Of a stretch of 64,000 nt of DNA, positions 31,261 to 40,838 are shown one piece after another. Made by a program: the position numbers and the translations under genes. Numbering within the stretch: position 1 is the stretch's first letter; every line of letters starts with the position of its first letter. The DNA comes from Acanthosepion esculentum (Eukaryota; Mollusca; Cephalopoda; Sepiida; Sepiidae), in contig OZ038498.1 in the NCBI GenBank assembly GCA_964036315.1, positions 6,754,778 to 6,818,777 on the forward strand, given 5' to 3'. Under the pieces are notes generated by a model that was given only the letters and a program-made list of their open reading frames with translations, was not told the DNA's origin and made no database searches.

Positions 31261-32969
31261 TAGCAAATGACAACGCTTTTTTATTTACCCCCCCCCAAAA
31301 AAAACCTAATGAACGCTATATTAACGTCATTTAGAAAAAAAATCAAACGCACGACGTTGGGTGTAATGGAAAGGGAGGAGGAGTATGTGAAGAAGGAAGC
31401 AGAAGAAAAAGAAGAAGGGGGAAGAGAAGAAAAGCAAGGGTATTGTAAATGTATCGGTGGCGCTTTAATTGAAATGTACATTACTTTTTTTATCCAGCCT
31501 CATATGTGCTTAAGAGGAATTAAGTTCTTTGTAACCGGAAATGTCATAATTGCTAATTTTTCATGTTGGCAAAGATTGCAAACATTGTAATATTTTTTAA
31601 AGTATATATAACTTGTGTTACAGTTTTATTTGCTTTTGCATTTGGTGTGAAATCACCAATGAATATTGAATGTATCACTCCATATCTGATTTCAACACGT
31701 AACTCTCATTTATAAAACAAATGCGTCAACACTTTCATGTCATCTAATGACTAAATATACAGTAACGTGGAAAATCTTTGGCAAGTCGTAAATTCTTAAT
31801 AATTATCGGATATGAAACTGACTCCAATCGGGACAATCTCTCATCTCTAGAAAAAGTCTGTAGAAGGGTGTCAGTTGATATGACCTCTCGATTTATATTT
31901 AACGCAAAATACCACGTAATATAAAACAAACAAAAAAGGAACACAAAACGGTTTCATAACAACAAGATTTATATTTGGATAATGATGTACAAGCATAGGG
32001 GTTACTATTTTTTGTTGGTGTTATGTCCCTTTTACTAATGAAAGTGAAATATTTTTATCTGAGCTCACAAACGTTCAACTTGTCACTCAAAATGTTCACT
32101 GTTAGCTGAAAGAATTATAAAGCCGAGAAATGCTGAAGAAACTTTTAGTTTTTTGGAAGAGTATTTTAAAGAGAAAGTTCTTGTTGCTGGTTTGGAAATG
32201 TTTTGTATGTTTGTAATGTAGCTTGGAAAATTTCGTACGTACGTGCATGTGTTTCATGGGCGTCTGACTGCCCATGGTCAAGACGCGAATCCTTTTAACG
32301 ACTATATCTTGTAGAGAGAGAGAAAAATCAAGCAAGAAGAGAAGGAACGAAATTGAGTCTGCTATTTATAATTAATGTAACCACGTGACATGCTCCTAGA
32401 AAAAGGAGCGGAAAAACTAGACTTGGTCACGCCCTGGAAAAAGACCTGTACGTGGGTGGATTGCAATGCTCACTTGTGTGTTTATTGACCAATCAAAAGC
32501 TGAGATTTCCTGAAAATATGTTCGAAGCTCTTAGATCCACTTTTTGCACAGATTTGTACAAAATTCAACATTGATAAGAAAGTGGGATTGGGACGCTAAA
32601 AGTTATGCAAAATATCCACTTATAAGCTGGTAATTATTAGGAATTTAAAATAATTAAAATTGATGAAGACTTTTGCATAATACTGTGTCATGGCAAGGCA
32701 AATTCCTGTGAGAGGGAGAGAAAAAATGAACTATCTCAATGGGTGCCTACCGTAGTACAATAGTAGTCACCTCAGCTCTGACTATATTTGAAGCTGGTGA
32801 AATCCGACTCTTCTTACTGTTACACTATCTACTTCTAGCATTCACCTGAAAAATTATATTACACTGAATTGAGGAATTCAAGATTTTTGATGACAAGGGA
32901 AAAGGGGTCAGGAATATATATATATATGTATGTATATTTTAGCCGGCATCCGCTCGCATCCGATCATCG
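31261..32969. other. Gene-free stretch
   Basis: Plus frame 31267-31590 (107 codons) is Lys/Glu-rich through a purine tract and resembles nothing. The 32390-32530 region has a CCAAT word and could be LTR debris, but no ends are visible. Confidence 0.35.
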
Positions 32970-33290
32970 GGTTCGTCACCATCTCTCCTTATTCCCATTC
33001 GTCCCCCTGGTGGCGTAAGCGGAGATGACTGTGAATGAAGGCCCAGCCTACTTCTGAAGAGTCGTAACAGAATGTGAGTGGGGTACGCTGCTGGGCGAGT
33101 CGTGCCCTCCTGACAGTACGCCGCAAATCCACTTCATGTTGACGGTTGGACTCGAAAGTCTCGGTCCCCTCTCGGATAATCCTACGCCAGGAAAAACTTT
33201 CCGATGTCTCAAGGTCGACGTTGGCCTGTGTTAGGGATGTCCTCAACTGACACTTGAAGCCTCGATTTGGGCCTCCGTGAAGCTCCTTGC
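32970..33290 (-). pseudogene. Non-LTR retrotransposon C-terminal segment
   Basis: The minus strand contains LASSKELHGG, LRTSLTQANVDLETSESF, WRRIIREGTETFESNRQHE and RRTVRRARLAQQRTPLTF, then IHSHLRLRHQ. This is the Arg-rich C-terminal block with a terminal zinc finger found in several invertebrate non-LTR polyproteins. The finger cysteines are lost (CYDSSEVG). It is GC-richer than its surroundings, so probably a younger insertion. Confidence 0.55.
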
Positions 33291-33878
33291 TGCTGGCTAG
33301 TTCTCTATATATATATCAATTATTCCAAGTGATTCCGATCACCACACTGGGTGTTACACAATTGTCACCTTATACTAGTCTTAGAGCATGCATTACGAAT
33401 GCTTAATTATGCTGGCCTTCTGTCAAACTAAGTTGAGCGAGATCGTCTATTCTTACTGCAAAGGTAAACTTAATAGGACACACTGCTGCAGAAATAGAGT
33501 ACATGTGATTAGAGATCCCCACTCACTAGCGAATAGGTTGCCGTAATTGTATAAGCATTGCGCTACAGCAGGTCTGATTCAGATTTATATCTTTTTACAG
33601 CATTAAACCTAAGTCCAAGTTCAATAATATATTTCGCTATTATCACAGGTACTCCATTTCTACGGCCTTGTGCCATATTAAATTCAACTTACTAAATAAT
33701 TATACGATCAGTTGTAAACTTTGATAGAATAAGCAATGGTAATAATTTTGAAATTTATTGACAAACAATTTTTGATTAAGGATCATTTCAGTTTTTTGTT
33801 ACTTTTTATCCTAATTTATTCTACGACCATTTGATACATTATATATATAATGAAAGGGATTGCTGCCCACACACACAC

Positions 33879-33879
<1 letters not shown>
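33291..33879. other. Gene-free stretch
   Basis: A short (TA)n tract at about 33307-33315, then unremarkable AT-rich DNA. Confidence 0.4.

Positions 33880-33942
<63 letters not shown>
33880..33942. repeat. (TA)n microsatellite
   Basis: About 31 TA units, directly abutting the repeat copy at 33943-34080. Confidence 0.95.
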
Positions 33943-33945
<3 letters not shown>

Positions 33946-34080
33946 AAATGTAGTTTTAAGGTGTGCTATATTTCGGGGCTAAAGTGCTCAATATCAGAGA
34001 TAGAGTGTATGTAAATATAAAAGTGAACATTGCAGTCAACACTCAGAGGCGACAGGCTGTTTCATGCTAGACGCAATCGT
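33943..34080 (-). repeat. Third copy of the (TA)n-edged hammerhead-like repeat
   Basis: Shares 'aaagtgctcaatatcagaga' and 'ggctgtttcatgctagacgc' with 15955-16095. On the minus strand GAAAC (34059-34063) is followed by stem III ACA-GCC-TGT, then C and GCCTC, all as in the fold at 16019-16063. The copy stops inside the CTGACGA core, exactly where TA-rich DNA begins, so the 5' half is missing. Confidence 0.65.
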
Positions 34081-34214
34081 GTATATATACATATAATAAA
34101 ATCACCAGGAACGCTTGTGGTATGGAAGACATAATTTCTTGTATTCGAGATTCAAGTTTTTCTAGTCTTGGTATAGTAGACTTGCTCCTTTAACCAAACC
34201 CAAAAGAAAATCAC

Positions 34215-34277
<63 letters not shown>

Positions 34278-34699
34278 CATTTTCTTTATTTTGTTATTTT
34301 TATAAATTCTGTTTCTTGGGCATTTCTTACAATTATACTTATCTAAAACATTATCTAAAAAAAATTCTTACAATCTAAAGTTATTTTCTGCAATGAGTTG
34401 ATAAGCCGTAGAAAACGAATCAATCAGATCATTTCAGTGATTTTTGACGGCTTATCAACCCTTTCCGGGTTATTTAAAGCCAGAAAATATTTTTTAGATA
34501 GTAATAATTTTAGAAAAGACATAATAATTACAGATAATGTCCTGATACAAGTCCTACTAATTATGCCATAGCTGGAAGGATAACGGCTGGATTCATACCC
34601 TTCCCAAGGGTATCTGTGCGCAAGTCGATATAACGAACCCAACTCGGCTCTCCGATTAACAATTCCGAGCCATTATCCATTACACCACCCACACATCCA
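34081..34699. other. Gene-free stretch with (TA)n at 34221-34275
   Basis: A 27-unit (TA)n tract, then AT-rich DNA. 34620-34699 may be the body of the 5S-derived repeat that follows on the minus strand. It contains a GGGTTCG word that might be a B-box. Confidence 0.4.
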
Positions 34700-34777
34700 A
34701 GCTTACAGCACACGGTATTCCAAATCGGTTACTCATCTAGGTACTGACCAGACTCGATGTTGTTTAACTTCGGTGAT
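34700..34777 (-). pseudogene. 5S rRNA-derived sequence, 3' half
   Basis: Read on the minus strand, the segment corresponds to the 3' half of animal 5S rRNA. On the plus strand 'actcatctaggtactgacca' and 'cacggtattcc' match the complement of the conserved GGTTAGTACTTGGATGGGAG and GGAATACC regions. The first half of 5S is missing. It could be a truncated 5S pseudogene or the head of a 5S-derived SINE (SINE3 type); the GGGTTCG word downstream would fit a composite SINE. Confidence 0.65.
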
Positions 34778-35159
34778 AATGCATGATAATGTCGGAAATA
34801 ATGAAGAATAAAATTACGTGAGTGGAGCAGCGATATCGACCGGGGAGTCAGTCCTAAGGCACGAACACCTCATTTTCCTTCGTTTTATTAGCCTTCCATT
34901 ATAAAAATTCCTTGCAACTTATAATCATGAGCCTTTTGGCCGACAGTGAAACAAGTTGCTATTATTTGTTCCTGTCTGTTATTACTGTGGTTACCTGACC
35001 CTAGCGGAGAGGGTCGCAAAGGAAGGGCGTTTTCCTTTGCAACCCGGTCAATTCACGCTGGTCTATTCAGTTGAATTCATTTTCGACAATATAACCGTAA
35101 GCAGTCAGAAACAGAAATTATTTTTTTAGATCATTCATGAATAGAAGTGATTGATTCTT
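34778..35159. other. Unassigned stretch
   Basis: Moderate GC content, no family recognised. It may belong to the non-LTR fragment that follows on the minus strand. Confidence 0.3.
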
Positions 35160-35520
35160 CCATTGTCCGGGTTCAGATTATTAGAAGCTTTTGTCTTTCC
35201 TAACAGAAGAGTGAACAATGCTGACAAGCCTCTTCTTGGAAGAGCCCCCTCCACTGCTTTTGATGTTCACATTCCCCAGACGATTAATCTTTGCCATCAG
35301 TTCAGGATTCGACAGTTTCATACCTTCCTTGATCATCTGTTTACTGTAATGTCAAACAGTTCCATAGTCTTAATTATCCAGCCTGTCCGGCGTCATAAGC
35401 TTTCTTGCAATTGATCCAAGCAGCATTCAATCCAGTCAATCTCTTCTTACAGTTCGTCATAATCATATTATCAATCACTAACTCTTCCTTGGTTGCTCTA
35501 CTTTTCCTACACCCATTCTG
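35160..35520 (-). pseudogene. Non-LTR reverse transcriptase palm fragment
   Basis: The minus strand reads NMIMTNCKKRLTGLNAAWI followed by KKAYDA, the catalytic motif A region of a non-LTR reverse transcriptase (typically WIDYKKAYDSVPH). Later come ECEHQKQWRGLFQEE and a Cys/Ser-rich end. Here the catalytic Asp position is Asn (WINCKKAYD). Multiple stops; inactive. Confidence 0.55.
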
Positions 35521-35583
35521 CTCAAGTGCCAACAGATTCTGTTTATTGAAATGTGTATAAAACTACCTTGCTATTGTTACAGT

Positions 35584-35635
35584 TTTTGGGTTCTGTATGT
35601 ACTAGTCAGCTCACTAGTACATACAGTACCCAAAA
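35584..35635. repeat. Short inverted repeat, 23-bp arms
   Basis: The arms at 35584-35606 and 35613-35635 ('actagtacatacagtaccca' on the right) pair with one mismatch around a six-base loop. A third copy of the word begins at 35646. Confidence 0.85.
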
Positions 35636-35639
35636 CCTA

Positions 35640-36042
35640 TGTTACAGTTTTTGGGTACTGTATATACTAGTGAGCCAACCAAAATGAGCTGACTCATTTT
35701 ATAGTTGACCAATAGAAGTGTTAACCAATCAGAAAGCTTAAAATATTCAATTCGACGTGTATAAAGGCAGCCATGTTTTTTTCCGAATATTCACTGCCAA
35801 CCCCCGAGACCTTCGAAGACTGAAGAATTACGGAACAGCTGCTGCTGTTATTGGCAATATAGTCAGCTCCAGTAGAGTGTCTGACTCGTGAGTGTTAATC
35901 TTTAACGCTGTTTCATTGAACAGATTACGTACTGCGCTGGATTCTATATTCATAGACTATGACGAACATGGTCAACAGCTATGACTCCAGTAAGTAGTTT
36001 CCACATGAATGATAAGCAGGTGATGGGTTAGATAACGTTACA
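35640..36042 (+). mobile_element. Possible LTR with promoter-like elements
   Basis: It begins TGTTACAGTTTTTGGG, carries CCAAT words (about 35709 and 35725) and TATAAAGGCAGCC at about 35761, and could end at GATAACGTTACA (36042). The TG/CA ends with TGTTAC/GTTACA are LTR-like. No target duplication, primer site or coding region was found. Confidence 0.35.
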
Positions 36043-36695
36043 CGTTTTTCACATCCTTCAGACAACACAATTCTTCCTGTAGTCATCCAGAATGGATACT
36101 TTTCCAACAATATCCTTGAACTCCGTCAGGACCTGACCTTTGACAAATTTGACCTTATCCCCGATACTTTGCTTAATTTCACTAATGTCTTATTGTACAG
36201 CACTCAAATCTGTCTAGGTCCCTGCAGCCATGTTGGTTCTGGTATTCTACTATTCCTTGGTAGATTTATTAGCTAGCTTCTGCTATCCTTGACTAATTAT
36301 AACATTTTAATAGAATTATTTCTATGAAAATAAAATTTCTGGTAATTTCTTCGCAAGATCATCAAGAAATATTAAAAAAAAACAAAAAAACTGAGGCGTT
36401 CTGTCCGACGATTGATGTTTGGGCAAAAACAAACGTAATAAGCGTAATGAGAATCAAGATTGTGGTTCATTTCGGCAGGCGTATATTGAAGATGAAAAGA
36501 ATGACATTTTGAGTCAATGCATAGTATCTGTTCTATGCATTTTACAAGCAAGAAGGTGCCTGCAGTAACAGCTACCTCATTGCCCTAAAAGAGGTAAGGC
36601 CAGGGTAATATCGCCTTTGTCACATCCTACCCTCAAGCATAGTATCCCTTGCCACACCCATTTTAAAAGTATACAGCAAATTCGAAACAACAACA
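36043..36695. other. Unassigned stretch
   Basis: No repeat family recognised; the small frame at 36324-36512 is AT-driven. Confidence 0.3.
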
Positions 36696-36899
36696 CTAAA
36701 AAAAACATTTCCATGATAGATGAGCCATTGCCAAGCAAATATCCACGGCTCTAACACAATACTGACAAACAGATCTTTGGCCCTTGCAAACGTCAGCTGT
36801 TTGATCTAGCTGACATATGGCGCATCCGGTTCGGATATTGTCAAGATGCAAACAAACATTACGACGTTTAAATATAGAATATAAAATAAAACCATGCAT
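36696..36899 (-). pseudogene. Cysteine-rich zinc-binding-like fragment
   Basis: The minus frame has GCAICQ, then a Cys, then VCQYCVRAV with ICLAMAH, i.e. a CxxC ... CxxC ... C/H pattern. The tail zinc domain of piggyBac-like transposases has a comparable spacing, but no transposase core, TTAA or terminal repeats are visible. A chance or other origin is possible. Confidence 0.25.
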
Positions 36900-37189
36900 T
36901 CAACTATAACTCCTAAGTTAAATATACTCTTTATAAGTCATACATGCATCTGAAATACGAGTGTTCCTGAAGTGTAAGTGATTGATACTTTATTATATAG
37001 ATTTTAGAATCTCGAATATAAACCCGAATGTGCAAGATGTAAAGTTCAAATGAAAACCATTTCTCTAACGAACATCCGCTGTTCTTCGCAACGCGGAAAA
37101 TTAATTCGACAGCGCCGCCACATTTGGTTTGGTTTGATATGCCGTAAAACGAACCAAACCAATCTCAATGGCAGTCTATATGTCTGAAA
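36900..37189. other. Short unassigned stretch
   Basis: AT-rich, nothing recognised. Confidence 0.35.
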
Positions 37190-37490
37190 TGAGGTATTAT
37201 GTACACTACTTACATAATTCGGATTATTGTCCTCATCTTTTTCGTCATATTTATTACGTTTCGGCCGTTGTACGCTCCGGCCTTCTTCAGGTGGTTGGAA
37301 TGTCGAACTGAACCCTTTATTTCGCTGACTGGGGAAGACTGTTCTAGTGCCACGTTTAATAGTTATCAGTTATCTCCTGTGCCTCAAGAATAAAGGCGTT
37401 AGTTAGATCCGGTGACAGGACCCAAAGATTGTGAGTTCAATACCCAGTTAAGGCAGTGAAGAACTTGGAGAGGGGAGTTATTATTATTGT
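37190..37490 (-). repeat. Composite SINE/foldback repeat, inverted copy
   Basis: The same words as 47917-48290 appear in opposite orientation for the tail part. On the minus strand 37258-37290 holds CTGAAGA, a GGCCG/CGGCC stem, then GAAAC. The tRNA-like piece with 'gtgagttcaatacccagtt' (B-box-like) is at about 37425-37447 on the plus strand, so head and tail are in opposite orientation here. Confidence 0.6.
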
Positions 37491-37796
37491 AGTGTTCATT
37501 ATTATCGAAGAATAAAATTGTGTTCATCTGTAAGTTAAATTTCTTACTGGTGGAGTGAAAAACGATGAGTCAGTGCGTGATCGCTTGAGATAGTTACCGC
37601 CCCTGAAACTAAGTATGGTTGTGGAGAGTTTTACGAAATAAGTAGCAAAACCTATTAGTGCAAACCTTGACATTTTAAACTATTGTACACATTTTAAGAC
37701 ATCTGTGGAGTATTCGTAATTAATTTTATTAAGGTTTGGCTTAATTTTTTTTAAATATAGATAGCTTCGAGATTTTTTAGTTTATGTTTATTCTTT
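37491..37796. other. Gene-free stretch
   Basis: AT-rich DNA leading into the PLE fragment; probably its 3' UTR. Confidence 0.3.
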
Positions 37797-38015
37797 TCAT
37801 GATAAAAGTAGAAAAGTATTTTTGACAAGAATTTTTCTGAATTGTGAATGTGGACAGGTATGTTGTAAATGTTTAGAAATGTTGGACATATTCAAATGAA
37901 AACTCAGCAGCCGAGACAACGTTGTTGTGGTGTGTCCTACATAAATATTTCTACCGTTAGAGATACAATCACCAAGGGGGCATTTAAATTTATAGACGAT
38001 GTTGGTTTTCTGCAA
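37797..38015 (-). pseudogene. GIY-YIG endonuclease fragment (PLE)
   Basis: The minus frame reads VYKFKCPLGDC, NIYVGHTTTTLSRLL and SFHL, then HLQHTCPHSQFRKILV. This is the GIY-YIG nuclease of a Penelope-like element, with YVG in the second motif and the CxxxxC zinc-like pair before it. One conserved Arg after LSR is Leu. It is detached from any reverse transcriptase. Related to, but not the same subfamily copy as, 49509-49724. Confidence 0.6.
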
Positions 38016-39883
38016 CAGGTGAGTAGGTGGGGAAGAGTAATTACGAATGATTGTATTAGATATACTAGGTTCAGTGTAGTATATAATTAATTTTATATTT
38101 TTTACTAGGATCTGTGGCGGATATATTAGTATTTATTATTTTCTTAGGATATTTTCGTCTTGTTTATAATTAGAATGTATTTGGTGGCGATATAAAAGAT
38201 TTATATGTTAGGGGTTAGTTAAAGTATTATATTGTATTTGCTTAGTATAAAAATCACTGCTGGAGCATCTTATTTATTCATCAACAATATAGTTATGGAA
38301 GGTATTATTAATGAGAGGTTGTTTAATATTTTTTTGTTCACGATATATTGTCCGTGAATATGAAAGGATTCAATTGAAAATAAGTAAGTAAAACTTGTCT
38401 AAATTATTCAATGAAACATGTCTATCTCTTTCCATATATATATATATATAGCAAGAGAGAGTACGGATGAAAGAGGGCGGCAGACAGAGCACGGACGAGA
38501 GAGGGCGAGGGTACGGACGAGAGAGGGCGAGAGAACGCGAGTACGTACCAAAGACGGCGATAATTGTTAAGATTAAAAACGTAGTTAAAATATAATGATG
38601 CTCACTTTATATTTGCTGAGCTATATTCCTTGCATAAAAAAAAAAGAATTTACGTTTATCGATAGAGAGTTGTTGACACCATAAAACAACCCAACGCAGT
38701 GTTAGAAAATGCTAATAGATCTTAAAGTAAATATTTAAATAATATTTGTTTCAAATCAGATTAATTATATTTTAAAGCAGTTAATTTTTCAGAAAAGTAT
38801 ATTTTATTTTTGAAAGAATTCTTGCGCAGAGAACTATAAATATGGCTAAAATCAGACATTTTTTTAGCGATTTAAAATAAGAAAAAGAAACTTATTCCAA
38901 TCAATTTAGATTCGGTTTTTTTTTTCGCTTTTTTTTTTTTTAATACATCAAAATATTTTGCTTATTGAAAATAATCAATTTAAATCTATTAGCATTACTT
39001 TAAAACTAAAATAAAATCTTAATTTTTAAAAATACAAACCTTTGGTATGTGTGTGTGTGATTCCAATATAAATCTAAAATAAGATTAAAATTTTGTCGAC
39101 TGACAAATCACGATATAAAAGAATTTTGAAGCCATTCAGTGTTGGTTTTAGAGTAAATCCAAAAACCTTACAGTCCGGAAAAAGTAAATTAAAAAAAAAG
39201 TTTTACACTAATTTAATAAAAAAAAATATAACCAAACTGATGAAACGGTAAGAGATCAAATGCATTCCATCTTGCCGATATCAATTCTCTTCACTTTCAT
39301 TTCCACCCGTAAAGCCCCAGGGGATGATGTCTACGAAATATATAAAAAGCAAACTTTCCATCAGATAAAATTTCGTTCCTGAAATCATTAAAAATATTAA
39401 ATTTGTTTACCACGAACAGTTAGTTACAAAATCAACTTGCACACACATTTGCTTAAAAAGTCTTTGATGTGAAAGTGTAAATAAATTGTAGTTTTAAGTT
39501 TTATCACAAGAATTGGAAGTTTATTTAATTCCGATTTACGGTTAATTATCACAGCTGCTATGACGGCACGATCAAGTAAATGCCAGACATGTGGAACTGA
39601 AGTCGATGTGAATGGCCTGATATGACGCCAGTGTTCATTCATAAAATTAAGACAGAATTGTAGGACTCGTAAATCCGATAAATACATTTCCTGCTTCTCC
39701 ACAAAAACATAACGGCTACAACAATAGTTAATGTAATAGTAAATGTTATTATACCGCCGAGAAAGGCAACCAAAGGTTTGGTTACAGCGGAAGTCTGGTT
39801 TAGAATACTGACTTTGATGATACGAACTGAGTTGGAAGTAATTCATTTTGGTGCAGACATTTAATTAGTAGGCGGAAAATAAA
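38016..39883. other. Gene-free AT-rich stretch
   Basis: It contains a small imperfect GA-rich tandem (about 38451-38550, units near 'acggacgagagagggcga'), T- and A-runs, and a 140-codon minus frame at 39424-39846. That frame has no recognisable domain and is not called. Confidence 0.4.
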
Positions 39884-39917
39884 GTGTGTGTGTGTATATA
39901 TATATATATATACACAC

Positions 39918-39959
<42 letters not shown>

Positions 39960-39970
39960 GCGCGCGCGCA
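39884..39970. repeat. Compound (TG)n(TA)n(CA)n(CG)n microsatellite
   Basis: Dinucleotide runs in succession, ending in a CG run (potential Z-DNA). It borders the foldback repeat that the LTR element interrupts. Confidence 0.95.
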
Positions 39971-40039
39971 CAAATAAGAGAAAGAACAGATGGAATAAAA
40001 ATTCGTAGCATTTACTTTAAAAAAAAAATTGCTCAATTT
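39971..40039. repeat. Left half of a foldback repeat split by the LTR element
   Basis: 'gagaaagaacagatgg' and 'aattgctcaat' match 6491-6570 and partly 47143-47180. The continuation ('aaagtaaagcaagatatt') resumes at 45643 on the other side of the LTR element. Confidence 0.65.
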
Positions 40040-40790
40040 TGTAAATGCTGGTTGTGTTGAAAAGATTGTTGTGGCTGCGTGTTGAATAGCAGTTAACAAT
40101 TATACATTTTTGAATTAAGGAAAAACAATGGAAAACCGATTTTTGTTTCAACGATAAAATATATATTAAAATCAACAAATAAAAAACATTTTTTTGTAAT
40201 GTGTGAAACAATAAGAAAGAAGTAGTTTCCCTTTATCTGTTAGCTGAAAGATTAAATGTAATAAAACAAGTTTTCTGAATAAGAATGTCCAAAGTTCTGT
40301 ATTAGATAGAATGATGTTTTCAGAAGAACATGTAGTAATTCAGTTGTGGATTAGATATAACTAACAGAGCTGTTGCAACTTGGCTTGTTACATAGAACTG
40401 ATAGTGAATGATATTTAAGTTCTGTGTGTGTGTGTGTGTGCGTGCGCGCAGTGAATAGAGTGAATAGTCTGTGTAGACGCGTGTGAGTTGCTGAGTTCTA
40501 CTGAGTTCTGCTTCTACTGTCTGTTTTTGGAACGAATCCTGGTTTATATTACTATCGGTAGGCTCCCAGGACAACGGCGGGAGAAGTTTCGAGTAACACA
40601 AAAAATATCTGATTGGATGAAAAATTACCCAATCGGTGATTTTATAACAAAAGCATGTTTGTGAATTAACAGTAGGAAAAATTCAGTGTGGTGAATGCGA
40701 TCAGTAAATTGTTCTGTGATAGTATTTATTATTTGACCAATCACAGTTGAGAAAAATGTAGGCGTGGCAAACATAGTAGTAATCACTACA
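40040..40790 (-). repeat. 3' LTR (element orientation)
   Basis: In element orientation it starts TGTAGTGATTAC and ends CATTTACA. It matches 44907-45639 nearly throughout, differing by scattered substitutions and a longer (GT)n run near 40425-40445. Confidence 0.9.
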
Positions 40791-40792
40791 AT

Positions 40793-40808
40793 CACCCCCC
40801 ACCCCCCG
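40793..40808 (-). other. Polypurine tract
   Basis: On the minus strand GGGGGGTGGGGGGTGA directly precedes the 3' LTR start, the expected position of the plus-strand primer for reverse transcription. Confidence 0.75.
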
Positions 40809-40838
40809 ATTGGAAAAAGTTGATCCAAACAGTTTTTT

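Noticed and set aside
31267..31590. 107-codon plus frame
   Set aside because: A purine tract creates the Lys/Glu-rich part; no family resemblance.
35640..36042. Host promoter with CCAAT and TATA boxes
   Set aside because: No coding exon follows, and the TG...CA ends fit an LTR better; even that is weak.
39424..39846. 140-codon minus-strand open frame
   Set aside because: No recognisable domain, no upstream promoter or exon signals, and AT-rich codon composition. Frames of this size arise by chance or in old transposon DNA.
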